Assembly: GCA_964036045.1 (NCBI GenBank)
Contig: OZ038379.1
Coordinates: 70,772,719-70,836,718 of the forward strand
DNA: 64,000 nt
Direction of reading: 5' to 3'
Source of the DNA: Eutreptiella sp. 'Long Island Sound 2002'
Lineage: Eukaryota; Euglenozoa; Euglenophyceae; Eutreptiales; Eutreptiaceae
Every line of letters begins with the position of its first letter. Position 1 is the stretch's first letter. Shown here in pieces: positions 1 to 11,400 of the stretch. Position numbers and translations under genes: made by a program. Below the pieces are notes generated by a model. That model saw only the letters and a program-made list of their open reading frames with translations. It was not told the DNA's origin and did no database searches.

Positions 1-642
1 ACTTGCAGTCGGATGGGGAAGGTTTGCCTGGGAAACTAGTGGTTTTCAGGAGTCGACGCCTCCGCCCACACTGCATGGGGACTCCCTCATGTATGGCCTC
101 CGTGGTAATAGGGCGAGGGAAAAGACGGCCTTGATGCCCGATCCCTTAATGAGGAGCTCGTTCAGCTGTACCACTCTGGACTCGCGTCGTTGATATGGAC
201 ATGGTGCGCCCGAGTAAGGACCTGTCGGGACTCTCCCCCAGCCGGCGGGCCTTGGGAAGCTTGGGGTAGCCTGATGGATCTTTGTGGTCGCTTTCGACCT
301 GTGGGACCACCTCGGTCGTCGTGTGACGCCTATGTTGGCCGTGTATGCCACTGCCACTGTGGTGGTGACCGTAGCAGCCGGCACCCGGTGCGCCTGGTAT
401 GGTCTAACGGGTCCTTTGGATGACGAACAATCGCCGCCAGGACCCGGGACTTGATACTTGATACTATACTTGCAGTTACTAACGGCTACAGCACCTTATG
501 TGTCTTACTGGGGAATTTGGGCAGCCTAACCTGCAAATCGGCCTGAAGTGAGGATGTGACACCCCCCCCCCTTCAGGGGATGGTCCTGGGTACCCGCTGC
601 AATGCTTTGGGTGTTATCGAGCCCCCCCCAGGGTTAGCTCTA

Positions 643-3201
643 AATACCCGATTTCTACCGCGATTTCCGATTGTCGGAAAGACGCCGCAGTCGCGCCGCC
701 TGTCGTCGCCTGTTCCGTGGAAGTGCATTTTTTTTTAATCTTGCCCCCCATAGGCATAGGATGAGGCCAAAGGATCCCAACTCAATAGGCCCAAAGGGTT
801 ATTTATTTTGAGTGCTCTCCAGGAAGTGCACTTTTTCACGTACTTGGCGTCCAAGTACGTGTAGAAGTATGTTGAGTTAGCGTTTGTCCCACCCTTGCTT
901 GCCTCTACATCCGGGGCATACCACTTGTCTTCCCCGGATAGTGCATATATGATCTCCATATACATATTGGCAATATATTTTGCGTGCATGCTAAAATTCG
1001 GCTTTCCGAAAGGAGGTCGATTTTCGACCAAAGCACTTGCATGCGTGTTAAGGGACCACAGTTACATTAGAATATAGGCATACTTTGGTTCTAGGCCACT
1101 AGGTTGGGTGTAGAAGGCTTGGGTAGGGTTATATGCCATATTTGGTGTCATATCGCGTGCCCATTTGGCGGGTGCACCATTCCAAGACTAACCCGCCAAT
1201 GGACCCCATATCGCACGAGGCCCTTCATTGTACTCCCAACCAATACTCGCGAGACTAACCTTCGTGAAGGGACGCTTGTGGAGCGCTCCCGAAGCGATGC
1301 GTTGCGAGCAAGGTGTGTTTTTTGCAATATTCCATTTTTGCATGTGCCCACTTGGGAGGCAGCGCGCGCGACCTTCCAAAGCGCCCCAAGTGGAGCACAT
1401 AAGTGGAATCAGAGGTCATTGGTGTCAAGTCATTGTGTTTAGAAGGATTGGTCAATTACTCAATCCAAGCCGAAGTCATTATAATATATTTGTGCGCCTT
1501 TCAAGGCACTTTTGGGTGTTCTTTCGCCAACCTTGCTGTTTTTTGCCCGTCATGATGTCAAGTGGCGACTGTGTATCTCAACCTTGCGCTCAATTGACAT
1601 CATGACCCAAGTATGTTATGAGGGTACATACTTCGGTGTCCAACATATCTTGGACCCGGCAGATAGCTCCTCTTGGGCTTTGCATACCATGGCCGCCATG
1701 TTGGCAATTTGGGACTATCCCAAATCATGGGCTCACTTGGCGACCCTGCCATTCCCAAAACCGGAGGAGTTGGGCGAAGCCCAAAAGATATGTTGGACAC
1801 ATATGACTTGATACCAATCCTATGGCACACTCCGGTCCAAGTTGGGCATGTGCCTCATTTGCCCCAACCATGGGTGTGCGCATTTTCGGCCATTTTGAGC
1901 AATTTTCCATATTTTCTGCCCGCCGTGCACCATGTTCAGCCACCTCGTGCACGCCAGACTCATGGACCAATGGACCGTATATGACATGGGTGTTATGGAC
2001 ATTGGTCCCCATGGTTCACACACCACGTGGGCGAAGCGGAGCATCCTTCGTTAAGGTGCTAGCCCAAAGTGAGTGTGGGCAATTTTGCCATTTTGGCATT
2101 TGTGGACCCAATTGGGATTGTCACCACGCCGAGTGGCATGGGGATCTTCAACAGCCAAGGGCACGGAAGTCTCCCTCAAACTCCCGGTGGATCGCGTGTG
2201 GAATGGCGGATCCGATCTCCGAGCCAGCGTGGAGATATACTATTGGGAGCACCCCCGAATTTTGGCTCATTTCGAGCAGCCAAAATGACCCCCTTTTGGG
2301 ACCCCAATACCACCCCCCGTGTGGTCAATTGGCGGCCCCATATCTCTTTGCCCACAGGGAGCCCGGACTTAATTTGAAGTGGTACACTCAGATATGAGTC
2401 CTAGGTCCTGCCTCCCACCCTGTGGGTCATTGGCCTTGCCCTGGCCGGGCGGGCCACGCGTGGGAATGACGCCAATTTTGGTGATTTCGGCATCATGGCC
2501 CCACTTGACGAACTCTTGGTGCCCTGATGCCGGAAACTCAGAGGGAACCAGGTTGGGTGAGGGTTACAGAGAGTTTGTACTCGGAGGGCAGAGGGTCAGT
2601 TGCCTCGTCCCTACCTCTGGTGGGTCTGAACGAGGGGTCAATTTTGGAGATTTTTGAGCTAATATCAGCTTGGGCTGAAACAGCCCATTTTCAGCTACCA
2701 ACTCCTAGGGGATAATGGCGGAGCCATATCTCTGATTCAGAGGGGAGTTGGAGACTGTCAATAAGGGAGCATGGGGAGTCACAGTTGGTTGGCCTTTGAG
2801 CGGCTTGATTCAGAGGAACTCGCCTGTGGCTGGGCGGGACACCTCCCCTATTGGCAGGGTTTCAGGGTCCGGACCGAGCAGGGCATGGGTTGTGTTTGAG
2901 CCCCCGCCCCCACCAGCCACTGAGAGGGTCGGACCTGGGATTGGGATATGTGTTGGGACTGAGTGTCTCTTGTCCTGTGATGACCTTACCCCAGTCCAGT
3001 CTTAACCCCATGTGTACATATCCTGATGTGTTGCTGTACATACTTTTGTCCCCTTGTTTCAGAGTGGCAAGGATCCTGAAACGCTTTGTCACATGACACG
3101 AGCGTATTGATGCCCCTGTGAGCGCAGTGCTTTGCCTGCCTGCTTGCTTGTGCGTGTCACCGCAGCGTCCCGTGGCCAGGCCCCCCCACGGGAACGCGTC
3201 A
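643..3201 (+). repeat. B0 3' LTR, 5'-truncated and divergent
   Basis: About 2060-3201 aligns well by eye with the reverse complement of the B1 LTRs (20161-21300 and 35684-36850). It includes the TGAAACGCTTT motif and the GAACGCGTCA terminus. About 643-720 matches the LTR segment at 23090-23170 (reverse complement). The middle, about 730-2050, does not align clearly with the B1 LTRs and may mark a different subfamily or internal rearrangement. Confidence 0.7.
3077..3087 (+). promoter_or_regulatory. putative R-start / self-priming motif in B0 LTR
   Basis: TGAAACGCTTT lies about 125 nt before the LTR 3' end. The same motif at the same distance occurs in both B1 LTRs, and in B1 it is exactly complementary to the 11 nt that abut the 5' LTR. 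By analogy with Tf1 it would mark the 5' end of the genomic RNA. Confidence 0.6.
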
Positions 3202-3651
3202 ATAGTGCCATCTAGAGATGTGCACTCTTTGTTTTGGGTGCCATAGGTGCTTAGGTGGCATGGCATGTGGCGCTGAGATCACTGCCATGTCACATGGGAT
3301 CTTCCTACTTAGCTAGGCTGACTGGGAATCAAACCCAGGACATCTCAAAAAGAGGTGCCCCAGCCCCCTAGGGTGCGGACCACTAGGATAGCTTAGCATT
3401 AATGTGAAAATATAGAAAGCTGTATAGGCTCTGGATCAATGTCAGCGCCTCAGTCAGTCCAGAAAATGGTGCATAAGTCCAATCAGTTGGGGGGTCAGGG
3501 GTCCACACAACCTCCAAAGATCAATGCTTGGTTTTATAAGTCAAAATGTTTTGTCACCCCGTCCTGGATAGGCCAATACTAAGAGAAAGATGTAGTATGC
3601 CTTTAAGCATCTCAAAAACAACTAAAGCTTACCTTTTGCCCGGGAAATACA
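3202..3651 (-). repeat. A0 LTR (partial)
   Basis: Homologous to 5375-5828 and to 16145-16590. It begins on the - strand with TGTATTTCCC directly after a purine tract (3652-3670). It includes a degenerate copy of the tRNA-like module. Confidence 0.75.
3314..3398 (-). other. tRNA-like module in A0 LTR (degenerate)
   Basis: On the - strand an A-box-like CCTAGTGGTC is followed by GGGTTTGATTCCC, where the T of the B-box core has drifted. The less decayed copies are at 5495-5577 and 16256-16337. Confidence 0.5.
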
Positions 3652-5067
3652 CTTTTTCTTATTCCCCCCCTGTGCTGTGGTGGCCACCAGTGTCGCATTT
3701 TAAAGGAAAAAAGGTTATTTTTCTTGACCTCCGCATGGCTTCAACATCTTTTGAAAGTTACCTATAACATCCCTGACGTTGGAAAGGAGGCGCTGCGTCA
3801 GGGCAGTCGCCAGTTTTTGCTTTGTCGTAACAGACACCTACAGCTCCCAACGCGCTCCTTGGCGTCGCTGGGGCAGCTGTGGCTTGGTACGGGGTTAGGT
3901 TGGGCAAGTGAATCCATGTTTGCATGCACCCACCCCTGCAAAAGCAAAGCTCAACGCAATAAGCAAAACCCAACGCAGAATACGGTCAGGGCATGTTGTC
4001 TGGGGTCTCCTGGAACCTGCTGAGTGACCTGACCTGTCCTTAGGGCGAGGGGGTGGCGTTGAAAATATTTTTGCCTCTTAATGGGGTCTTGGGATTCCAG
4101 ACAGTGGTCCAGGAGTCAGCCTTTCGGCCACAATGCGGCCTGCTTCGCTGTTTTCGCTCCAGGACATCTGCAAAGAAAAGATGGAGGGGTTGAGGGCCTG
4201 ATATACGTGCAACGATCGAAGAAACACCAAAATCCTTCAAATGACGGCGTAGATTTTTTCTGAGGGTACACACCTGTCCAGAATCTCCATGTGCATTAAA
4301 TGCACATTTTTACGCATTTTTATTTCATCACAGGAATTTTTAGATCCCTGGAATCACACGCAGAGAAAAGCCGCCCGCCGGAGCGCATCTTAATTGGGCA
4401 CCAGAAAAGACAGAGAAAATAAGATTATAACAGTATGTCACCTAGTAATAAAGAAATGACGAAACACACATCAAATAATAAACACAGGGATTCCACGCAT
4501 GCTTCTAGGATAAATCAAGAAGAAAGAATTCCATAATTCGAGAAAAGATTTGCAGAACAAGCTATAAACATACAGGTTTTTGTTGCTTCGTATGCAGCAT
4601 GCACCTTGCTTGCCTCGTTTTACCGAAGATTAGCCTTGTAGCAGCGCAGACATAGAGTAGAGGGATTGATTAGAAGATTGCACGATGATGGGAGGTGAGA
4701 TTGACTGATTAGAACATACACACGAGTGCATACTCGTTTGCTTTGCTAGTGTTTCTTTTTCTTCGCTCACTTGTTCTCGCTCTCCAGCGGTAGGTAAGGT
4801 GAGTAGGCCCAGGAGGGGCCACTCCCTGGTAGAGTCAGTGATTGTGGACAGTCAGGGGTATGGATTGATTGTGAGAGGATTGTGATAAATAGTAGATTGG
4901 CGAACTCGCTCATACCCCCGCATGCATATGGCGCATTAAAGGGTAGGCCACGCGTGTTGCGCAGGGTATAACACTTGTTTAGGTTATCCTGGGGCTCCAC
5001 CCTACGTTCTATAAGAGAACGGGTGGAGTTCCTTAACCCTGCTTGCTTGATAGGGTAGCTTTGAGAA

Positions 5068-5828
5068 GAAAGTTAGAACAGGCTTTCACTGTTGATTGCT
5101 TTAATGATAATGTTTTGTTTGTGCCTCTGCTTGCTCCTGCTGCTTGTTGATGTAGCTCAGGTTTTCCAAATAAATATGTTTTGATGAAATCTACCAGGAA
5201 TAGAAGTACCCACATTGCAAGCAAGGGAACACCGGATTAAATCCACAACATGAGGGGCTGCAGTCAAAGGAGATTGTGTAACAACAAAGAAAACTCACAA
5301 TAACTACAGATTTAAGAAGCGATAGTTGGAAAATATCCTACTATTATGGGACAACTGCCCACATGGGCATGCTCTCTTTTATATTGCCATCTAGAGGTGT
5401 GCACTCTTTATTTTCGGTCCCATAGGTACTGAAGTGGCATGGCTTGTGGCGCTGAGGTCACTGCCATGTCACATGGGATCTTCCTACTGAGCTAGGCTGA
5501 CTGGGAATTGAACCCAGGACCTCTCAAAAAGAGGTGTCCCTGCCCCCTAGGGTGCAGACCACTAGGACAGCTAAGCATTCATGAGAAAACATTGAAAAAT
5601 GTTTAGGCTCTAGATTCATGTCAGCGCCTCAGTCAGTCCAGGAAATGGTGAATAAGTCCAATCATTTGGGGGGTCAGGGGACCACACAACATCCACAGTT
5701 CAATGGTTGGTATATAGGTCAAAATGTCTTGTCACCCCTTTTGGCTAGGCCAATACTAAGATAAAAATGTGTTCTGCCTTTAGGCTTCTCTATGACAACT
5801 AAAGCTAACCTTTTGGCAAGGAAATGCA
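5068..5828 (-). repeat. A1 3' LTR
   Basis: About 761 bp, collinear with 15838-16590. On the - strand it starts TGCATTTCC right after the PPT and ends …CTAACTTTC where the homology to the other LTR stops. The 3' dinucleotide is therefore not the usual CA. Confidence 0.8.
5495..5577 (-). other. tRNA-like module in A1 3' LTR
   Basis: The - strand has a box-A-like segment (CCTAGTGGTCTGCACCC), an extra-arm-like hairpin and a consensus box B (GGGTTCAATTCCC) about 35 nt later. This matches the internal RNA polymerase III promoter layout of tRNA genes and tRNA-derived SINEs. No proper acceptor stem is visible, so it is not a functional tRNA gene. Confidence 0.6.
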
Positions 5829-5846
5829 CTTTTTCTTACTCCCCCC
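5829..5846 (-). other. A1 polypurine tract
   Basis: GGGGGGAGTAAGAAAAAG on the - strand directly abuts the TG start of the LTR. The same tract precedes the element-C LTR at 57892-57909, and a shortened one precedes the shared LTR at 16591. Confidence 0.8.
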
Positions 5847-8241
5847 TTGTGCTGTGGTGGCCACCACTGTCGCATTCTAAAGGAAAATAAGAATTGTTCT
5901 TGACCTCCCCATGGCTTCACCATCTTTTTTAAAATTTCCTATAACAACCCTAACGTTGGAAAGAAGGTGCTGCGTCAGGGAGGTCGCCAGTTTTTGCTTA
6001 GTCATAACAGACACCTACAGCTCCCAATGCACTCATTGGCTTTGCTGGGGCAGCTGTGGCTTGGTAGAAGGTTAGAATGGGCATGCCAATTCATGTGTGC
6101 ATACACCTCTCCCTCCAAATAGCAAAACGCAGTGCAATACGCAAAACCCATCGCAGGATACGATCAGGGCACGCTGTCTGGGGTCTCGTTGAACCTGCTG
6201 TGTGACCTGATCTCTCCTTAGTGCGAGGAGTTGGCGTTGAAAATTATTTTTTCCTTAATGGGGTCTTGGATTCTGGACAGTGATCCAGGAGTCAGTTTTT
6301 CGGCCAGAACACGGCCTACTCCACTGTTTGCGCTCCAGGATATCTGCAGAGAAGGGACGAAGGGTTGAGGGACTGACAAACACGCAACGATCGACGCAAA
6401 CACCAAAATCAGTCAAATGATGGCCTAGAACTTTTCTGAGGGTACACACCTGTCCAGAATGTCCATCTGCATTGAATGCACATTTTTACGCAATTTTATT
6501 TCATCACAGCAAATTTTAAATCCCTGGATTTACACGCAGAGAAAAGCGGCGCGCCGGAGCACATCCTAATTGGGCGCCGGAAAAGACAGAGAAATTAAGA
6601 TTATAACAGTATGTCACGGAATAATCAGGAATAGACGAAAATACACATTGAATAATAGACGTAGGGAATCCACCCATGATTACCCGAAAATTGAAGAATG
6701 AAGAATTCGATAATTCAAAGGAGATTCGCAGAACAAGGTATACACATACAGGTTTTCGATGCTTCGTATGCAGCTTGCACATTGCTTGTCTCGTGTCACC
6801 GCTGACTAGCCGTGTAGCACCCCAAACATAGAGTAGAGGGTTTGATTAGAAGATTGCACGATGATTAGAGGTGAGATTAGAGAGAAAGAGATGGCCTTAG
6901 GCCAGCGAGTGGTTGTCATGGGGGGCTAACTGTCCTGTCCTGCGATGCAGTGCGGGGCAACCATGACAACTGCTCTTACACACCAACCTTCCTTTTTGTA
7001 GCACTGATTGGAACATGCACATGCGTGCATAAACGCTTGCTTCGCTTGTGTTTCGTTTTCTTCGCTCACTTGCTCTCGCTCTCCAGCGGTAGGTAAGGTG
7101 AGTACGCCCAGGAGGGGCCAGCCCCTGGTAGAGTCAGTGATCGTGGTGAGCGTGGGGTATGAATTGATTGTGAAGGGATTGTTCAGAATAGTAGATTGGC
7201 AAACTCGTGCATACCTGTGCATGCATGTGGCGCATTAAAGGGTAGGCCACACGTGTTGCGCACGGTATAACACTTGTTTAGGTTACCCAGGGGCTCCACC
7301 CCACGTTCTATGAGAGAACGGGTGGAGTTCCTTAAGCTTGCTTGCTTGCAACCTGGTTTTGGAACGGCGTATTATAGGTCAGCCCGAAAGGCGTATAAGC
7401 CGTGGAGGCTGGCTTGGTTCATCCGTCTCAAACCAGGTCCATCGGCCTTTGCTTTACAGGTGGGCAGGTACGGGTGAATTGGTGCAGTTCCCTACCGCGC
7501 CAAACCATGCGGTGCACATAACAACATCAACAAACTGTACCTCAGCCAGGAGTGGCGGGGACAAACCGCCCACATCATCATACACGCTGTGCACGCAAAA
7601 AGAGCACTCCTTTCCTCCAAGCCCTGACAGGGAAACACGTAGTGGTGTCTCTGTCAGGCCACAGTCGCTTAGTAGCGCTGTGTTCTCTTGTACTTCCACA
7701 GGTGGGCCATTAGGGCCTGGGACATGTTCCTCAAGAACGCCAGGTAGCGGGTGTGTGTAGGAGTGGTAAGCCTGGGTGAGGGCTTGAGCCAGGAGCTCGC
7801 TCATCCTTCGAAGGCTGGTGCCCCTGTAGTGAGTGTAGGACCTGTAGTGAATGTGTCACCGTCCCGCTTGTGTCCTGAAATTTTTTCAGGGTTTTGGTGG
7901 GCAGTGGCAGTGGTAGTCTAGGTTTTGGCCGTGTAGCAAACAGGCGTTTTCATGCCTCATAGCTTTTGGCCACCCCTCCCCTGTAGTAGGCAGGCAGGTA
8001 GAAAAACCAATACCTTGGCGTTAGCGCTGGGTATTCCCCCAAGGAAGTCTTGGGCCAGCACAGAAATTGGGCCCCCTGGGGCGGAGAGACCCGGGGCGCA
8101 CCCCGAGGCACCGTGTAAAGACATCCGCCGGGTTCAGCAAGGGTGCAGACTTTGGTATAATTAGGACACCATTTCTGGAGCTTGCTCATAGGTCCCCAGG
8201 ATCAGCACACTCATACACACGTAGGCAGGTATAGGAAGGCC
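5847..8241 (-). other. A1 3' region between pol and PPT
   Basis: About 2.4 kb between the pol stop and the PPT, long for a gypsy element. Its left part (5847-7347) is duplicated in A0 at 3671-5050. Around 7925-8060 is a block also found in A2 (17180-17310) and, in sense orientation, in C (55820-55960). The only ORF conserved between copies is at 7454-7804, described separately. Confidence 0.65.
7454..7804 (-). CDS. small conserved downstream ORF (ORF3) of A1, unknown function
   Basis: A 116-codon ORF in A1's 3' region, about 440 bp past the pol stop. A2 carries a longer relative at 16597-17043 and C a broken one at about 56110-56337. Shared blocks include GPNGPPV, LGGKECSxCxHS and LAEVQFVD. 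The GGKxCSxC block gives a Cys-x2-Cys pair followed by His. No membrane segment or known domain is evident. Against a real protein, A and C differ by compensating indels in the middle, so nucleotide conservation alone might explain the open frame. Confidence 0.4.
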   Translation of the reverse strand: MSELLAQALTQAYHSYTHPLPGVLEEHVPGPNGPPVEVQENTALLSDCGLTETPLRVSLSGLGGKECSFCVHSVYDDVGGLSPPLLAEVQFVDVVMCTAWFGAVGNCTNSPVPAHL

Positions 8242-8856
8242 TCAGTCCCTAGGCTTCTTCTGAGAGGCAAGCGTTTCAGCGAGCCTCACCAAGTCTCCTA
8301 GGTTGTTTCGGGACAGGTAGTCTACCAGAACAGAATCCAGGCGTCCCTCAGGAAGCACAAGGGCAGAAATTGGTTCCCAGGTAGCTTCTTCAACTCCAAA
8401 CTCTTCGGAGAGGGTGAGGAGACGCCACCCTTGGCGACGGCGGTGTCGGATAACCGACTTCTTCAGGTAGAAGCCTTCCTTAGCCATCTCCCGGGCATTC
8501 AGATCGGGGAGTTCTCCTTCAACTTCCATTGGGCTGGCAGCGCCCTGTAGGTCCAGAGCGGCGATCTCCTCATCGTTGAGTTCCCATTCTTCCCCACAGA
8601 GGTCCTCAGGGTCGTAGTAGCGCTTGAGCTGTTGAGCAGCGCACACCAGGGTCCAACCTAGTCAGGGAGAACACCGCACGGTGATGCGGTGACCATCCAC
8701 GGACAGGATCTTGTAGGGCCCAAAGTAGGGGTCATCGCTGGTAGAGTGTGGCCGGGCGGGTAGCCAACTGTGGTGCACCAGCACCCAGTCTCCCTCTTGG
8801 TAGGAGGCTGGCACTCGGTGCTTGTTCTTCTTGTTCTACTTGCGCGCCCTCACACT
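8242..8856 (-). pseudogene. A1 pol C-terminus: GPY/F module and chromodomain
   Basis: The 134-codon ORF 8646-8242 carries a chromodomain-like segment: a basic strand, FGVEEATWEP and a C-terminal helix. Chromodomains in chromovirus integrases bind modified histones and steer integration into chromatin. Upstream, 8856-8647 encodes the GPY/F module (PYFGPYK-type in A2), interrupted by stops and frame changes. The aromatic TWEP of the chromodomain is intact here, whereas A2 has a stop at the Trp. Confidence 0.75.
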
Positions 8857-9899
8857 CTAGAGCATAGCTTTGGCCTTGTCCACCTTGTCTTGTTGCCCCT
8901 TCATCCAATTACCCACAGTGGAGTAGGAATCCTCAGGATAGGGAGCATGTAGGAACCACGCCAGGCGTCCCATGAACAGCTCATGGGGCGAATAGCCAGT
9001 TGCCGAACTCTCTCTGGAGTTCATCATCAAGGATATGACAGGGAGTAGTCTCACCCAGTCTTTAGTGTGCTCAGTCTCGCACCATATCCTCACGTTTTCT
9101 TTGAGAACTCGAATCTGTCGCTCACATAGGGGGTTACTCGTATGAGTAGAGGGAATCCCCGTTGACACCTGGACATTGAGGGACCACAGGACTCATTGTA
9201 CCAGCCAATGTTGGAGCGTACTCGGATGTCCTCGTCTGAGTTAATCTCTTTGGGTGCCCCATAGACACAGAACCACTCTCCCAGGAGTATCTTGATGGTC
9301 TCCTCGCTGCTGATGTGTTTAGTGCATGGGAACAACCTGGTGAACCCGATCGGCCCACAGGTTACCACTAGAGCAAAGTCATAGCCCCCGAACTTAGGCA
9401 TCTCTGTGTAGTCCACGTAGAGAACACTGTTGGCACAGTGGGGGAGAAGGAGTGTCGAGTAGAGACCTCTGTTCCTGATATCCCCAGGTTTACAGGACCA
9501 ACACGGGCACTTGTCCACAGTGGTCTGGAGGGTTTTCTGCAGCTGATCGTCCGTCAACGTAGAGTGGAACCATTGCTTGAACAGCTTCAGGGTACGATTC
9601 GCTCCCACATGACGACTGCACTCATGGATCCACTTGAGGAGTGCTGAGATACGGTCACTAGGCACGACTATCCGGTCCCCATGCCAGAAGTAAGTCTTGT
9701 CCCGCTTACACTGCTCCTGGTTGACCAGGGCGGGCTCCAGACGCTTCTCCAGGCGTTTGTAGATGTCCCCAAACTCTTTCAGGTACTCCATATGTTGGAG
9801 TCCATCTAGAGGTTTGATCATTGTCATGTTGAGGTGCAGGTGTACATCCATACGGCTGAACGCCTCCTTGGCTAGCTCTTCAGACCTGGCACCAATCAT
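8857..9899 (-). pseudogene. A1 integrase
   Basis: The N-terminal zinc-binding domain shows a His-x4-His pair (HECSRH) and CPCWSC. The catalytic core has the first Asp in LYVDYTEMP, the second Asp in INSDEDIR and the Glu in NPLCERQ, the D,D-35-E pattern of retroviral-type integrases. The frame changes near 9168, so the core is split between 9899-9090 and 9168-8857. The enzyme would insert the cDNA into the genome. The TEMPKFGGYDF stretch after the first Asp is family-specific and also present in A2. Confidence 0.85.
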
Positions 9900-9949
9900 G
9901 TCGTCGAAGTTGTTGCAGCTGATGTAGTCCGCACACTTGTTCTTGTCCG

Positions 9950-10616
9950 CACTGGATATGATGTACCGAGAGCCGTAGCTGGCTCAGGTAGGTCAATCAG
10001 CATCTGAGCTTAGCCCTTCCGGTGGGGGTCCCTTCTGAACGGTGCGGACGGGTTCTTAGTCACGCAGCCAGACCACACGGTTACTCCCCAACAATCAGGA
10101 CGGAGAGGATAGCACAAGCATACCCGCGAGCAGTTCCTACTCATAGATAGAGTAGTTGCCCCGGGCCTGGTTCCATTTCCAGTTCCAGTGCCCCAGGGGA
10201 ACCAGGACCCCTTTGTCGTTAGGGTAGCTGTGCTTGAGGGTACCATCTCGGTTTAGTCCATCAGTACCCCATTGGTCAATGGCCAAGTCGAACTCCTCAT
10301 TCTCTAGTGCTTGCCACTGCATCAGCTTTCCACCTCCGCCCACATTGCTGGCGTCAGTCACCAGGATAATTTCGCCATGTGCTCTAGGCATGCCCAAGCA
10401 CTTAGCGTTGGCCACTTTGTCCTTGAGCCCGTCAAACGCTTGTTGTTCTTGGGGGACCCAGCGCCACATAGTACTATTCCTAATGAGGTCCGTCAGGATG
10501 GCGCTGGTGTAGGTGAAATTCTTGATGTGGCGGCAAAAGAAGTTGCAAGCCCGTATGAAACTGCGTACATCATGGAGTCCCTTCTTGGGGTCGCCATGTC
10601 GTACGTTAGCGTCCAT
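9950..10616 (-). pseudogene. A1 RT connection and RNase H
   Basis: Contains the thumb/connection (CNFFCRHIKNFTY), the RNase H Asp in TDASNVGGGG and the Glu in NYSIYE. RNase H degrades the RNA of the RNA:DNA hybrid during reverse transcription. An in-frame TAG at about 10134 replaces the Gln seen in A2 and C right after the Glu, and more stops follow up to 9900. Confidence 0.82.
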
Positions 10617-11400
10617 CAGGGGTTTGGCCTTAGAGGCTGCAGGCGTTCACCACCCATAGCCAATGTCGAACCCCAGGTACTGCATAGTCTCCTGCATGAA
10701 CTCACACTTGTGCAGCTTGAGTCTGGTGTGGGTCTCCTGGCAGACTGCAAAGAACTCGCCCAAGAGAATCAGGTGGTCCTGATGGGTATTCAGTCCTAGG
10801 CATACGTCGTGGATGTGTGCTTCCATCTGGGAGCCCCCGAATATGAGTTCTTGCACCACAAGTCTCCGACGTACGATGGATAGGATCTTGTGCATCAGCT
10901 CTTGAAGAAGAGCGGGTGCGTTAGCCACGCCAAAGGGCATGACCTTCCACTTGAATACCCTCCCCTGAGGGGTGATGGAGGCTAGCAGCTCCTGGGCATT
11001 GGGCGTCAGGTCCACTTGCCAGAATCCACTCCGCTTGTCGTTCTTCTTCTTATAGCAGCAGGAGGCTATCTTCTCGAGGGTTGAGTCAATGTCACTAATG
11101 GACCCTGAGTGGTTCAGCGTCTTCTTGTTCAGCTCTTCATAGTCCACTACCAGCAGTTTGGCTGTAGACCCAGGCTTAGCCACCAGGAAACAGGGGCTGC
11201 AATGTTTGGGGTAGTCCCCATCCTTGTACTCCAGACCAGGACAGCGTCGATACATTCTTGTATCTGTCGCTGTATCTCATCGGCCTGCTCTCTAGGAGCC
11301 GGGTAGGGTCTCCTACGTATCTTGTGACGCAAGAACTCGGGCTTCAGCTTGAGGTCCATCTGTACCAGCTTGTCACAGGAGGCTGGAGGGGGTAGGTCTC
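10617..11400 (-). pseudogene. A1 reverse transcriptase
   Basis: The fingers and palm are recognisable: CSPCFLVAKPG, VDYEELNKKT (first catalytic Asp region), SGFWQVDL, FKWKVMPFGVANAPA and LGFDIGYGW. The catalytic YxDD box reads AHIHDV, against AHIDDV in A2 and C. The usual Tyr is His in the whole family, and A1 has additionally lost one catalytic Asp. A frameshift lies near 11240, and a TGA replaces a Trp codon near 10644. It copied element RNA to DNA in virus-like particles; this copy cannot be active. Confidence 0.88.

Larger units (their letters stand above)
1..3201 (+). mobile_element. B0: 3' end of a family-B Ty3/gypsy element
   Basis: This is the 3' part of a second copy of the large element B1 found at 20161-38814, in the opposite orientation and entering from the left edge of the window. 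Bases 1-460 match the reverse complement of about 24760-25180, and 556-640 match the reverse complement of about 23385-23475, both inside B1's 3' untranslated region. The stretch corresponding to B1 23480-24760 is missing here. The copy also lacks the PPT and the first bases of the LTR. Its right edge at 3201 is the LTR terminus (…GCGTCA). The next base belongs to a family-A LTR, so B0 inserted into that LTR. No coding sequence lies in this part; the short ORFs are chance ORFs in LTR and UTR sequence. Confidence 0.8.
3202..5067 (-). mobile_element. A0: 3' remnant of a family-A gypsy element
   Basis: On the - strand this reads as 3' untranslated region (about 5050 to 3671), PPT (3670-3652) and partial LTR (3651-3202). 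It parallels A1 positions 7347 to 5375 almost base for base. The LTR is cut at 3202 by the B0 insertion, and the internal part ends near 5050, where it abuts the A1 3' LTR. No PBS or coding region is left. Between 3671 and 5050 I see no gene; the small ORFs are non-coding UTR. Confidence 0.75.

Noticed and set aside
5455-5475. Shared 14-mer GTCACTGCCATGTC between the family-A LTR and the element-C LTR start as a common terminus.
   Set aside because: It lies internally in the A LTR, far from its end, with no further similarity; probably chance.
5847-7347. A 2.28-kb LTR for family A (5068-7347), suggested by its repetition in A0.
   Set aside because: The LTR between A1 and A2 ends at 16590 directly before a PPT, and the same PPT lies at 5829-5846. 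The rest of the repeat is 3' untranslated region.
10134-10136. In-frame TAG/TAA codons in several elements as a sign of UAR-to-Gln recoding (as in some ulvophyte green algae).
   Set aside because: The stops also replace Glu (C 52158) and lie beside frameshifts, and TGA stops are at least as common. Ordinary decay explains them.
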